Assembly: GCF_008636115.1 (NCBI RefSeq)
Contig: NZ_QLZD01000031.1
Span: 157,032-221,031 of the forward strand
Direction of reading: 5' to 3'
Length of the DNA stretch: 64,000 nucleotides
DNA from: Candidatus Tokpelaia sp.
Lineage (GTDB): Bacteria > Pseudomonadota > Alphaproteobacteria > Rhizobiales > Rhizobiaceae
Below are positions 1-8,378 of this stretch, piece after piece. The notes beneath the pieces were generated by a model, which ran no database searches, was not told the origin of the DNA, and saw only the letters and a program-made list of their open reading frames with translations. The translations under genes were made by a program, and so were the position numbers. Positions within the stretch are counted from its first letter, which is position 1, and the number at the start of each line of letters is the position of its first letter.

Positions 1-1122
1 AAATTGGGCAATACCGCCTTTTTGCTGGTAATCATTGATCGTATCAACCTGTTTTGCCCCGGCAAAAACGCGGCTTTCAAAATTGCGGCTCGTCTGCGGC
101 GCCAAAGTGAAGCTGTCACCGGCAAAGGCAGATTGGAAAACCGTGCCGCCATCGTGACTATCATAAGAAAACTGCCCCTGAAAGGGCTTATCCTGCGCCG
201 GTATCAGCGCCACGGCCCAATATTTATCGGTAATGCCTATCCAGCCGCCGGTCGCGGCAGGGAAAATTATTTTGCGATCTTCCCCTTCCTGCCTGGCCAG
301 CTTCTTGTAAGTCTGCGTTTGCAACCCCTGCGCTCCCATCACGCCGATTAAACCTTCATGCAGCAAATAAGAGGCATTGACGGCTTCCGGCGGCGGTGTA
401 TTGCGCAACAGGCGGGCGCCAAAGCGGAGAGCAACAGGCGCGTTACTTAAATTTTCCACCTTATCTGTGACGGTGAACATAAAGCGATCGTCAACGGCAA
501 TTACACGTCTAAAAACCAGATGCACACCGCCGGGGCGGCCGTCTGCTCCCAGGCCGGCATTATCATAGCGCAGGGTTACCGGCGTTTGCGGCGTTAACGG
601 GCGGTTACCGTTTTCTACCTGCCACACAGTCTTGCTATCGGGCAAAAATGCGTTCAGCCCATTAGCCAGATAACCGAACTGGAAAAAATAGCTCTGCTTG
701 AAACCTTGCGGGTTAAGCAGAGCAATATTAGGAGAATTTTTATCTATTGTCAGGCGATAATTTTTCAGCAATATATCATCAACCATCGCGCCGACCAGAT
801 TGATAGAACCGGTTAATTGCGGCGTGTCAATCGCCACACGCGGGGTGCGCTCCAAGGCCGCAGCGCGCGCCTGCACTGTCATATCAGCCAGAATACCGCT
901 GCCGGCGGCAGCACTGTCTGAAAATTTGTCAGCAGGCTTTGCCGCGCCGCCGGCCTGCCCTGCTGCGGGTCGGGTTTGGGCAGTTTCCTGTTCAACTTTG
1001 GCGGCAATTTGCGCTTCCTGCTTTTGGGTTTTATTGGCCGGGCTTACAAAAAACCATTGCCAGACAAGGATAACACCCAGCGAAAGAATAATGGTAAGAA
1101 AGAAATTGCGATTATATTCCAT
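1..1122 (-). CDS. yidC: Membrane protein insertase YidC, N-terminal part (runs off the left edge)
   Basis: YidC/Oxa1 insertase, which inserts and folds inner-membrane proteins alone or with SecYEG. The ATG is at 1120-1122 and the frame stays open to base 1, giving 374 codons. The protein opens MEYNRNFF and continues into one hydrophobic anchor (about residues 7-25), then the large periplasmic domain. The last visible residues, around AGAKQVDTINDY, match the conserved end of that domain in alphaproteobacterial YidC. The membrane core that carries out insertion lies outside the window, so the gene is partial, not shown to be broken. The order rpmH-rnpA-yidC on one strand is conserved, but here a 643-bp spacer with a CRISPR-like repeat array separates yidC from rnpA and no yidD is present. 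Identification is firm from the N-terminus and the periplasmic motif. Confidence 0.93.
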   Translation of the reverse strand, partial: MEYNRNFFLTIILSLGVILVWQWFFVSPANKTQKQEAQIAAKVEQETAQTRPAAGQAGGAAKPADKFSDSAAAGSGILADMTVQARAAALERTPRVAIDTPQLTGSINLVGAMVDDILLKNYRLTIDKNSPNIALLNPQGFKQSYFFQFGYLANGLNAFLPDSKTVWQVENGNRPLTPQTPVTLRYDNAGLGADGRPGGVHLVFRRVIAVDDRFMFTVTDKVENLSNAPVALRFGARLLRNTPPPEAVNASYLLHEGLIGVMGAQGLQTQTYKKLARQEGEDRKIIFPAATGGWIGITDKYWAVALIPAQDKPFQGQFSYDSHDGGTVFQSAFAGDSFTLAPQTSRNFESRVFAGAKQVDTINDYQQKGGIAQF

Positions 1123-1371
1123 TAACACTAACCATAAAAGCGCTGCGCCAGGCCATAAGGGCAGGATCGGGAAAAGCCGCGCCGGCCGGATAATATCGGC
1201 CGGGACAAGAGAGTGCCGCCGAAATCAGGCGCACTACCGGGATAAAATTCCTACACAATTATTCCCTTTATGTCAAACTGCCGGGCGGGAAAACGGCGGG
1301 CTAAGAAAACAGCAAAGCAGCAGCCTGTCACCAGACCGCAATTATTCCTATTGCTGGAATTGAGCCGGACT

Positions 1372-1726
1372 GGATAGTTAAAAAGACAAAACGGGACAGA
1401 CGCGACAAAGCGGAAACGGGTTTGGCTGCTCCCGCTTAATATAGCTAAAAAGACAAAGGCGGTCAAACTGCAACAATCCGCTTACTACCGCCCTGGCAAT
1501 CAGGAGTATAGCTATCCGGACAATGCGGCCAAACCGTAGTAGATGAAAATTCTTTGCCGGCACATTAGGTAGCATAGCGAATCGGAAAATGCGGTCAAGC
1601 CGCAACAAACAATCTACGCAGCGCCGTCCGGAGACTAGTATAGCTATCCGGAAACCGAAGGGGCGCGCGAAGCGTGCAAACCGAAGGGGCGCGCGTAAGC
1701 CGTGCAAAATGCGGGCGGGCGGAGAG
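1372..1726 (-). CRISPR. Eroded CRISPR-like array: five 36-nt repeats, 30-31-nt unique spacers
   Basis: Repeat units lie at 1372-1407, 1439-1474, 1505-1540, 1571-1606 and 1637-1651 (interrupted; its other half is at about 1706-1726). The spacers, 1408-1438, 1475-1504, 1541-1570 and 1607-1636, are 31, 30, 30 and 30 nt and show no mutual similarity. On the minus strand the repeat begins GTTGCGG, holds TTGACCGCATTTTCC and ends AGCTATACT. Units agree at roughly two thirds to three quarters of positions, so the array is degenerate. A 36 + 30 layout and an internal promoter-like ending are known for type II-C arrays. A weaker sixth unit may lie near 1306-1341. No cas gene is in the window. Alternative: a degenerate tandem array of promoters pointing toward yidC, since each repeat has TTGAC and TATACT-like boxes 16 nt apart. 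Confidence 0.5.
1652..1705. repeat. 26/28-bp tandem duplication interrupting the last CRISPR-like repeat
   Basis: An 18-bp block starting AAACCGAAGGGG is present at 1652-1669 and again at 1678-1695, each followed by a similar tail ending in GTGC. The two copies sit exactly between the two halves of the fifth repeat unit: TATAGCTATCCGG before, AAAATGCGG after. The simplest reading is an insertion plus duplication inside that repeat. Confidence 0.6.
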
Positions 1727-1765
1727 GTTCGCCGCAGGCAGATTAACGCCGCCCCCCGCCGCAAA

Positions 1766-2173
1766 TTACTCGGCACGGCGCGCCTGACCCTGCTTCTCAG
1801 CCGCTGCCGGCAGATTTTGGCGCACGCCAGGCTTGCCGCCAATGCGGCGGCGCAATTCCTCTATCAGACGAGCAAAAGGCACAGTCAAAATTTCAGGCCG
1901 GGCAATAATAACATAATCAGTCTGCGCCGCCGCCAGCTCAGCTATAGCGCCGACACGCAGCGCCGCCCGCAGCCGCCTTTTGATACGGTTGCGGCATACG
2001 GCATTGCCGTTTTTACGCGCGACTGTCAGCCCCAAACGCGGCGATAAAAAACCTGCTTTTACCGGCATGCGTTTTTTCAATTCCAGCAAAAAAAGCGCGC
2101 CGCGGCGCTTTTCACCCCTATGAGCGGCCAAAAATTCCGACCTTTTGCGTAAAGGGAGCAGCTTTTGTGCCAT
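1766..2173 (-). CDS. rnpA: Ribonuclease P protein component
   Basis: Small basic protein subunit of RNase P, which binds the catalytic RNA and helps mature the 5' ends of tRNAs. The 135-residue product begins MAQKLLPLRKRSEF and contains the family signature RNRIKRRLRA (about residues 62-71), the arginine-rich helix that contacts the RNA; GLTVARKNGNAV precedes it. An in-frame ATG lies 15 bp upstream at 2188, but the start at 2173 has a GGAG ribosome-binding site about 10 nt ahead and a family-like N-terminus. It follows rpmH on the same strand after 74 bp, as in most bacteria, and the two are probably co-transcribed. The C-terminal tail (RQNLPAAAEKQGQARRAE) is poorly conserved. Confidence 0.93.
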   Translation of the reverse strand: MAQKLLPLRKRSEFLAAHRGEKRRGALFLLELKKRMPVKAGFLSPRLGLTVARKNGNAVCRNRIKRRLRAALRVGAIAELAAAQTDYVIIARPEILTVPFARLIEELRRRIGGKPGVRQNLPAAAEKQGQARRAE

Positions 2174-2247
2174 AATTGCCGACTCCATGCACCGGAAGGC
2201 TTTGCCAGAGAAAAGCGCCGGCCGGCTTAAATCAGGCCGGGCAAAAC

Positions 2248-2382
2248 TCAGGCAGAAAGACGCTTGCGGCCGCGGGCGCGGCGCGCGGCCAAAACCTTGC
2301 GGCCGGCGACAGTCGCCATACGGGCGCGAAAACCGTGGCGGCGCTTGCGAACAAGCCTGGAAGGCTGATACGTTCTCTTCAT
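2248..2382 (-). CDS. rpmH: 50S ribosomal protein L34
   Basis: Short, very basic large-subunit protein of 44 residues, beginning [18 protein letters not shown] and ending GRKRLSA, a near-complete match to bacterial L34. The ATG is at 2380-2382 and the TGA at 2248-2250. It is the first gene of the rpmH-rnpA-yidC group; its promoter should lie in the gap on its right. Confidence 0.97.
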   Translation of the reverse strand: MKRTYQPSRLVRKRRHGFRARMATVAGRKVLAARRARGRKRLSA

Positions 2383-2685
2383 TATTTACAATACTGCGGT
2401 GTGCAGCCCTTCTTGTGGTTTAAAGAACATAAGTTACATATTGCGGCCGGAAACGGCAGCAGCAGCACCCCGCTTTTGCGGCAGTGCCCGCCTCAAGCCA
2501 ATAGCAAAATTGCGGCAAAAGTCAAGGCTCACGGGCAAAATACTCTGCATTCAGACATAAAACAGCGCAATAATTGCCGCCGGGGGAACATTTTTACCGT
2601 TTTTGACTTTTATCCGACAAAACCGGATTTCGGCTTTGGCACATTGGATAAAAGCCCAAAGCCGCTCATTGAGCAAGGGTAAATA
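2383..2685. other. Intergenic region between divergent rpmH and a hydrolase gene
   Basis: No gene is supported here. The stretch must hold the rpmH promoter (leftward) and that of the hydrolase (rightward). A 9-bp inverted repeat (CGGCTTTGG at 2631-2639, CCAAAGCCG at 2656-2664) lies just before the hydrolase start; it has no following T-run, so it may be an operator or leader hairpin. Confidence 0.5.
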
Positions 2686-3762
2686 ATGCAAAAACACCCT
2701 GTCAGCGCCGCCCTTCTTATTGTGGCTTTAGCCATTGTGCCGAATTTTGTCAATTTTTTGAGCGGCGCTTACATTAAAAAACTGGAAACCCGGCCTATTA
2801 TGCTGACAGCCGCCGCAACCAATAATGGCCAGGCAGTGTCAGGCACTGTTTCGGTCGCTGAGACGGCTGAGGTAAAGACCGCTCCGCCAATGGCAGATAA
2901 AAGGCCGCCTTTTCATCAAACCGATGCCAGACTGCCTTTTATGTCTGTGCCCGGCCGCATTCTCGCCGGTAGCATAGCAGGGCGTGAAATAGCCGCAGTC
3001 GCGCGTGAAATAGACGCAAATGGGGCGACATTCGACTCTTCCATAATGCCGCGCCCGCCTTTTTCAAGCAGGCAAAACCGGCTGCCGGAAAACAGGGGCA
3101 GGCCGGACAGTTCCAATCTGGCGCAAAACAGCAATGGCGGCACAACAGCCCCGGCTGGTTTTACTTATAAAATTGACCGGCCTTTATGGCATTCTTCCAC
3201 TGTCGTGATTTTGCTGCACGGATCAGGCGGTGATGAAACAACGCTCATGCCTTTTGCCCGCCCTGTCTGGCCGCGCGCTACCCTTGTCGGCATTCGCGGC
3301 CGCATTATGCAGGGCAAAGAGCGCCGCTGGTATCATAAAATCACGCCGACATCATTTAACCGGCAGGAAGCCGGGCAGGAAGCGGCGGGGCTGGCGCAAT
3401 TTATCACTGATTTAGCCGATAAAAAGCATTATAGACTGCAAAAACTCGTTTTTGTCGGCTATTCTAACGGTGCCAATATTCTGGCCATTATGGCGATGAA
3501 ATATCCGCATCTGGTGCGGCGCGCTATATTATTGCGCCCTATGCCGGTGCTTAACCCAATGCCGCAAGGCGATTTGCATAATTTGCGCATTTTGACTCTT
3601 TCCGGCGCGCGTGACACACTTTACGGCGGCTTTGCCGAGCCGCTTTACAGCATTTTGCGGCAGGAAGGCGCCCATGTAACCAGCTATCGCATTGCCGCCA
3701 CCCATATGCTTGGCCGTGAAGATGCCAAAATTATTACCCGCTGGCTTAAGCTGGGTTATTAG
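2686..3762 (+). CDS. Alpha/beta hydrolase of the phospholipase/carboxylesterase type
   Basis: Serine hydrolase of 358 residues. Residues about 8-28 form a hydrophobic N-terminal segment (signal anchor or signal peptide), then about 140 low-complexity residues, then the catalytic domain. HGSGGD (178-183) forms the oxyanion region, GYSNG (258-262) carries the nucleophile Ser260, and GARDTLYGG and ATHMLGRED near the C-terminus supply the expected Asp and His. This fits the YpfH/carboxylesterase 2 family, which hydrolyses short acyl esters; the exact substrate cannot be told. The product should act in the periplasm or at the membrane face. The start at 2686 follows AAGGG. The linker is unusually long for the family, and no functional partner is adjacent. 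Confidence 0.8.
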   Translation: MQKHPVSAALLIVALAIVPNFVNFLSGAYIKKLETRPIMLTAAATNNGQAVSGTVSVAETAEVKTAPPMADKRPPFHQTDARLPFMSVPGRILAGSIAGREIAAVAREIDANGATFDSSIMPRPPFSSRQNRLPENRGRPDSSNLAQNSNGGTTAPAGFTYKIDRPLWHSSTVVILLHGSGGDETTLMPFARPVWPRATLVGIRGRIMQGKERRWYHKITPTSFNRQEAGQEAAGLAQFITDLADKKHYRLQKLVFVGYSNGANILAIMAMKYPHLVRRAILLRPMPVLNPMPQGDLHNLRILTLSGARDTLYGGFAEPLYSILRQEGAHVTSYRIAATHMLGREDAKIITRWLKLGY

Positions 3763-3984
3763 GCCGCCTTGTTGCGCTTTGACCCGTTTCTCTCTTTTTG
3801 CCGCCCGGCGGCGGGCCGAAAAGCGCCAATCATACAAAACCCCGCCGGGAGAGAAAAGCTTGCATAGACAGCCCAACAGGTTTATGCCTTGAGACCGCGG
3901 CAGGCAGACAAATGACAGGCAGGCTCTGATCTGTCCTGCCATATCAAGTGCCGAGGTTTAACACACAAGGGCTGAGGGTAAGGC

Positions 3985-5217
3985 ATGGCGGCAGATTTGC
4001 GCGGGGCTGTTCTTGACCGGCTAAAAACCATATATCCGCCGGCGCCGGCCAAAACAGTGCCTGCCCCCGGGCGGACAAGCGGCAGCGGAGAAAAACAGGG
4101 CAAGGGCGATATTGTCTCAGGCGGGCTGGTTTCCGACATTTTTATTGCTGACGGGCAGGTTTTCTTTGCCATTACTGTGCCGGCTGACAAAGCGGCTTTA
4201 TGGGAAAATACGCGCCGGCAGGCCGCGGCAGAAGTAGAAAAACTGGCCGGGGTTAACCGGGTTTTTGCCAGCCTCACCGCTGAAAAAAAACCGGCAGCGG
4301 CAGGCACCCGCCCGCATGAAGAGAGCCGCTCCGGCTTTGCCGCCCGCCCGGCGCATAAGCGGCCTGCCCCAAAAGTGCCGGGGCAGCCGGCTGCCGTCAA
4401 ACAGCCGCTCCCCGGTGTCCGGCATATTATTGCCGTGGCTTCCGGCAAAGGCGGCGTAGGCAAATCTACCATAGCGGTTAATCTTGCCGCCGCCTTGCAG
4501 GCAAACGGCTTGAAAACCGGCCTGCTGGACGCGGATATATATGGCCCTTCCCTGCCCCGGCTGACCGGTCTCCTCAAGCCGCAGGGTGAAGATATTGTCC
4601 ACTTTCATGATAAAAAACTTATCCCTTTGCAGCATTACGGCCTCAAGCTGATGTCCATGGGCTTTCTGGTTGAGGCTGAGGCGCCGCTTGTCTGGCGCGG
4701 GCCAATGGTGATGGCCGCTGTCAACCAGCTATTGCATGATGTTTTATGGGCGCCGCTGGATATTCTGGTGGTCGATATGCCGCCCGGCACCGGCGATGCG
4801 CAGCTCACTTTGGCGCAGAAAGTGCCGCTTGCCGGCGCTGTCATTGTTTCTACCCCGCAGGAGCTGGCGCTCAGTGATGCGCGCAAAGGGCTGGCCATGT
4901 TTGCCAAAATCCATGTGCCGATTTTAGGCATTATTGAAAATATGAGCTGTTTTATTGCCCCTGATACCGGCCAAAGCTACCATATTTTCGGCACGCCTGA
5001 TGCGCTTGGCCGCGGCGGCGCAGAGCAGGAGGCGGCGCGGCGCAATGTGCCGTTTCTGGGCGCTTTGCCGCTTGACCCTGAGCTGGGCCGCACCGCTGAG
5101 CGCGGCGTGCCGCTGGTTATCAGCCATAAAACCCATAAATTGACACAAATATACCGCCGGATTGCCGCAAATATTATGCGGCAGCTGCATTTGCCGCTGC
5201 CGGCAGAAGGCGCTTGA
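3985..5217 (+). CDS. mrp: Iron-sulfur cluster carrier protein Mrp/ApbC (P-loop ATPase)
   Basis: Cytosolic Mrp/NBP35-type ATPase that carries Fe-S clusters to apo-proteins. The N-terminal part (about residues 5-95) resembles the MIP18/DUF59 domain, followed by a Pro/Ala-rich linker, then a deviant Walker A GKGGVGKST at about 152-160 and the Walker B-like DMPPGTGDAQL. The CxxC pair of many Mrp proteins is replaced: the region reads ENMSCFIAPDTG. Rhizobial homologues carry the same APDTG form, so this is not damage. Length 410 is slightly long because of the linker. The start at 3985 follows GAGGGTAAGGC. pyrF follows on the same strand after 132 bp. Confidence 0.92.
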   Translation: MAADLRGAVLDRLKTIYPPAPAKTVPAPGRTSGSGEKQGKGDIVSGGLVSDIFIADGQVFFAITVPADKAALWENTRRQAAAEVEKLAGVNRVFASLTAEKKPAAAGTRPHEESRSGFAARPAHKRPAPKVPGQPAAVKQPLPGVRHIIAVASGKGGVGKSTIAVNLAAALQANGLKTGLLDADIYGPSLPRLTGLLKPQGEDIVHFHDKKLIPLQHYGLKLMSMGFLVEAEAPLVWRGPMVMAAVNQLLHDVLWAPLDILVVDMPPGTGDAQLTLAQKVPLAGAVIVSTPQELALSDARKGLAMFAKIHVPILGIIENMSCFIAPDTGQSYHIFGTPDALGRGGAEQEAARRNVPFLGALPLDPELGRTAERGVPLVISHKTHKLTQIYRRIAANIMRQLHLPLPAEGA

Positions 5218-5349
5218 ACAACACCCTGCCCGGATTATTGCCATTATTGGCAAAAGCGGCATGGCAAAGAGCGGCCGCCCTTGCTATACCGCCCGTCTTT
5301 CGCTAGACAGGTCAGGCAGCGCAATCTTTAACCGAAACAGGAGCCTTTA

Positions 5350-6123
5350 ATGACCGGCAGCCCGATTACCGCTTCTTCACTGCCGGCAGCAGCGGGGGCG
5401 GCCGGCTCTCTGCCTTTGCCGGAGCGGTTGATTATCGGCCTTGATGTGCCGACTGTGGCGCAGGCGCAGGCTTTGGTCACAAACCTGGGCGACACGGCAA
5501 TATTTTATAAAATCGGCTATCAGCTCATATTGGCCGGCGGGCTGGATTTTGCCCGTGAACTGGTGGCACAAGGCAAAAAAGTCTTTCTGGATATGAAAAT
5601 TCTGGATATTGACCATACTATTGCCAAAGCAGTGGAAAATGCCGTCAGGCTTGGTGTTTCCATGCTCAGTTTACATGCTTATCCCAAAGCCATGCGCGCG
5701 GCAGCGGCAGCCGCGCAAGGCAGCCCGCTCTGCCTCCTGGGCGTGACTGTGCTCACCTCAATGGACGCGAGAGATTTGCAGGAAGCAGGATATAGCGACA
5801 CGCCGGAAAATCTGGTGCAGCGGCGAGCGCGCCAGGCGGTTGCCGCCGGCATTGGCGGCCTTGTTGCTTCCGCGCAGGAGGCTGCGGCTTTACGCAAAAT
5901 TATCGGTAAGGATATAGCTCTGGTTACTCCGGGCATTCGCCTGCCCGGCACCAAAACAGGCGACCAGAAGCGCATTATGAGCCCGGGGCAGGCTATCGCC
6001 GCCGGCGCCAGCCATCTGGTGGTTGGCCGGCCGATTGTGCAGGCCGCCAATCCGCAAGCCGCAATGCAGGCGCTGCTTGGCTCTATGGCCGCAGGCCTGC
6101 CAACAGCCCGATTGACTAATTAA
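5350..6123 (+). CDS. pyrF: Orotidine 5'-phosphate decarboxylase
   Basis: Last step of de novo UMP synthesis: OMP to UMP and CO2, in the cytosol. The 257-residue TIM-barrel protein shows the catalytic set DMKILDID (around residue 80; Lys is the proton donor), LDVPT near the N-terminus for substrate binding, and the phosphate-binding end TPGIR...VVGRPI. The DMK-x-LDID form in place of DLKLHDIP is the alphaproteobacterial version. The start ATG follows AGGAG by 7 nt. The first 25 residues are an Ala/Gly-rich extension not needed for the fold. No other pyrimidine gene is nearby. Confidence 0.95.
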   Translation: MTGSPITASSLPAAAGAAGSLPLPERLIIGLDVPTVAQAQALVTNLGDTAIFYKIGYQLILAGGLDFARELVAQGKKVFLDMKILDIDHTIAKAVENAVRLGVSMLSLHAYPKAMRAAAAAAQGSPLCLLGVTVLTSMDARDLQEAGYSDTPENLVQRRARQAVAAGIGGLVASAQEAAALRKIIGKDIALVTPGIRLPGTKTGDQKRIMSPGQAIAAGASHLVVGRPIVQAANPQAAMQALLGSMAAGLPTARLTN

Positions 6124-6163
6124 GGCAGCGTAACCGGAAGCATTGCGCGAGGAGCAGATAGCT

Positions 6164-6634
6164 ATGCTGTGGATTATAGGCGTCCTCTTAATCGTAATTC
6201 TATGCCTCATTATATGGCAGATAAATCCTGAATTCGTTAAAGGCGTGGGGTGGGCGGTATTGGCTGTAATCCTGATTGGGGGCAGCTTCCTTTGGCAGGA
6301 AAATAAAAAATCAGAGAAAGCCTATGCCGCCCAAAAAATAGAGGAAGCAGCCTATGAAGATTATGTTGCAAAAGTGATTTTTTCTGATTCTAATTGGCTC
6401 ATTATCCAAAACAAATATAAAATCTCAAAGGCAGTGTTCACTATGAACGGTCAATTTTATTATAATAATGAATATTGGGAAAAAAGGGATTTATGTGTTG
6501 TTCTCCCCAATAACACAGTTGCCGAAATCACATTCAAAGATTTGGTTAATAATAGAATCGGAATAGACTTCCTGGATAAAAAGGCAAATTATAATTATTG
6601 CAGCGCATATGATGTTTTTGTTGACCTCAGATAA
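6164..6634 (+). CDS. Hypothetical two-helix membrane protein
   Basis: Unrecognised protein of 156 residues. Two hydrophobic helices fill about residues 2-20 (LWIIGVLLIVILCLIIW) and 28-44, followed by a charged soluble domain of about 105 residues rich in Asn, Tyr and Lys. The ATG at 6164 has AGGAG at 6150-6154; a TTG at 6143 is a poorer start. The coding sequence is visibly more AT-rich than pyrF before it and the CoA-transferase after it, which suggests recent acquisition or weak constraint. No function can be assigned. Confidence 0.7.
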   Translation: MLWIIGVLLIVILCLIIWQINPEFVKGVGWAVLAVILIGGSFLWQENKKSEKAYAAQKIEEAAYEDYVAKVIFSDSNWLIIQNKYKISKAVFTMNGQFYYNNEYWEKRDLCVVLPNNTVAEITFKDLVNNRIGIDFLDKKANYNYCSAYDVFVDLR

Positions 6635-6855
6635 TTTTAGAAAAATAAATCTTATTTCGCTTCCTCTCTGCTTCATCGATTCATGGTAATCTACTATATC
6701 ATTTTTGCAAATTCCTTCTTGGTAAAAAGGCAGAATTTTTAACGCCGTAAAATCGGCATTGCGGATTTGCCCCGGCCTGATAAACTGCCTCTGCCCGATT
6801 CAATAAGGTTTCTGCAAATTGGCTACCGGATAGCGGTAAATATAGGGAGAGAGCA
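6635..6855. promoter_or_regulatory. AT-rich intergenic leader of the CoA-transferase gene
   Basis: Gene-free and AT-rich in its first half. It separates the small membrane protein from the CoA-transferase and presumably holds the latter's promoter; AGGGAGAGAG directly precedes the ATG at 6856. No defined operator is recognised. Confidence 0.35.
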
Positions 6856-8349
6856 ATGTTGCAGCATGAAAAACGCATTCGCCATAATAATTTGCAGCAA
6901 AAAATATTATCGGCAGAGGAAGCGGCAAAGCTGGTGCAGGACGGCATGATTATCGGCATGAGCGGCTTTACCCGCGCCGGTGATGCCAAGGCCGTGCCTT
7001 TGGCCATGGCGGCACGCGCCAAAAGTGCGCCGTTTAAAATTACTCTGATAACCGGCGCTTCTCTCGGCCATGATATAGACGGTATTTTATGCGCGGCCGG
7101 GGTGGTGGCACGGCGCCTGCCCTTTCAGGTGGATACCGTGCTGCGCCAGGCCATTAACCGCGGCGATGTAATGTTTATTGACCAGCATTTGTCCCATACG
7201 GTTGAACAAATGCGCGCCCGCCAGTTGCCCAAAGCGGATATAGCTATTATAGAAGCCGTTGCCATTACTGAAAGCGGCGGCATTGTGCCGACAAGCTCTG
7301 TCGGCAATTCTGCCAGCCTGGCCATGATGGCTGATAAAATTATTGTTGAACTCAATATGGCGGCCAGCCCGCAATGGGAGGGGCTGCATGATATTTATAT
7401 ACCGGCAGCACGGCCGGGGCGGCTGCCTGTTCCGGTGACAGAAGTCAATAGCCGTATCGGCATGCCCTTTATCCCTGTGCGGCCGGAGCAGATTGCCGCT
7501 ATTGTCATCACTCATGAGCCGGACAGCCCGTCAAATATCACGCCGCCCGATACTGAGACCGGTGCCATTGCCGGCCATTTGATTGCCTTTCTTGAGGCAG
7601 AGGCTAAAGCCGGGCGGCTGCCGCACGGCCTGCCGCCAATGCAGGTGGGTATTGGCAGCATTGCCAATGCTGTGGTTTCCGGCCTGCAATCGGCGCCATT
7701 TGCGCATATGACCATGTATAGCGAAGTTTTGCAGGATTCTGCTTTTGAGCTGATGGAAGCCGGCAAGCTGGATTTCGCCTCCTGCTGTTCTGTTACTTTG
7801 AGCGAAGAATGCGGCAGGCGCGTTTATGCCGATTTTGACAAATATCGCGATAAAATTATTCTTCGCCCGCAGGAAATCAGCAATCACCCGGAAATTATCC
7901 GCCGCCTCGGCCTTATCACCATTAACACGGCGTTGGAATTTGATATTTACGGCAATGTCAACTCCACCCATGTCAATGGCACACATATGATGAACGGCAT
8001 TGGCGGCTCGGGCGATTTTACCCGCAATGCCTTTATGTCGGTTTTTGTAACCAAATCACTGGCCAAAGGCGGCAAAATTTCTTCTATTGTGCCGTTTGTG
8101 CCGCATATTGACCATACAGAGCATGATGTCGCCATTCTGGTAACGGAAATCGGCCTCGCTGATTTGCGCGGGCTGGCACCGCGTGAGCGGGCGCCGCGCA
8201 TTATTGAAAACTGCGCTCACCCTGCTTTTCGCGACCGGCTCTTTGATTATTATCAGCGTGCCTGCCGGGAGCGCGGCGGCCAGACACCGCATATATTGGA
8301 AGAAGCATTAAGCTGGCACAGCCGCAGCCTGCACGGTGAGGCTATGTGA
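6856..8349 (+). CDS. Succinyl-CoA:acetate CoA-transferase / acetyl-CoA hydrolase family
   Basis: Class I CoA-transferase of the acetyl-CoA hydrolase/AarC/Cat1 family, moving CoA between succinate and acetate through a glutamyl-CoA intermediate. The 497-residue length is typical. The probable catalytic Glu is in YSEVLQD (about residue 290), and the family glycine motif GSGDFTRNAF and the ending VTEIGLADLRGL are present. In Acetobacter, AarC replaces succinyl-CoA synthetase in a modified TCA cycle and consumes acetate; whether that holds here depends on whether sucCD exists elsewhere. AGGGAGAG precedes the ATG. A small frameshifted gene follows after 29 bp, possibly in the same transcript. Confidence 0.87.
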   Translation: MLQHEKRIRHNNLQQKILSAEEAAKLVQDGMIIGMSGFTRAGDAKAVPLAMAARAKSAPFKITLITGASLGHDIDGILCAAGVVARRLPFQVDTVLRQAINRGDVMFIDQHLSHTVEQMRARQLPKADIAIIEAVAITESGGIVPTSSVGNSASLAMMADKIIVELNMAASPQWEGLHDIYIPAARPGRLPVPVTEVNSRIGMPFIPVRPEQIAAIVITHEPDSPSNITPPDTETGAIAGHLIAFLEAEAKAGRLPHGLPPMQVGIGSIANAVVSGLQSAPFAHMTMYSEVLQDSAFELMEAGKLDFASCCSVTLSEECGRRVYADFDKYRDKIILRPQEISNHPEIIRRLGLITINTALEFDIYGNVNSTHVNGTHMMNGIGGSGDFTRNAFMSVFVTKSLAKGGKISSIVPFVPHIDHTEHDVAILVTEIGLADLRGLAPRERAPRIIENCAHPAFRDRLFDYYQRACRERGGQTPHILEEALSWHSRSLHGEAM

Positions 8350-8378
8350 AGCAGCGTGATATAAAAGGAGTTAGAATA

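Noticed and set aside
2383..2685. Replication origin next to rpmH
   Set aside because: No DnaA-box cluster was seen, and origins in this group are usually elsewhere.
4924..5010. Missing CxxC in Mrp as a sign of lost function
   Set aside because: The APDTG form is normal in rhizobial Mrp proteins.
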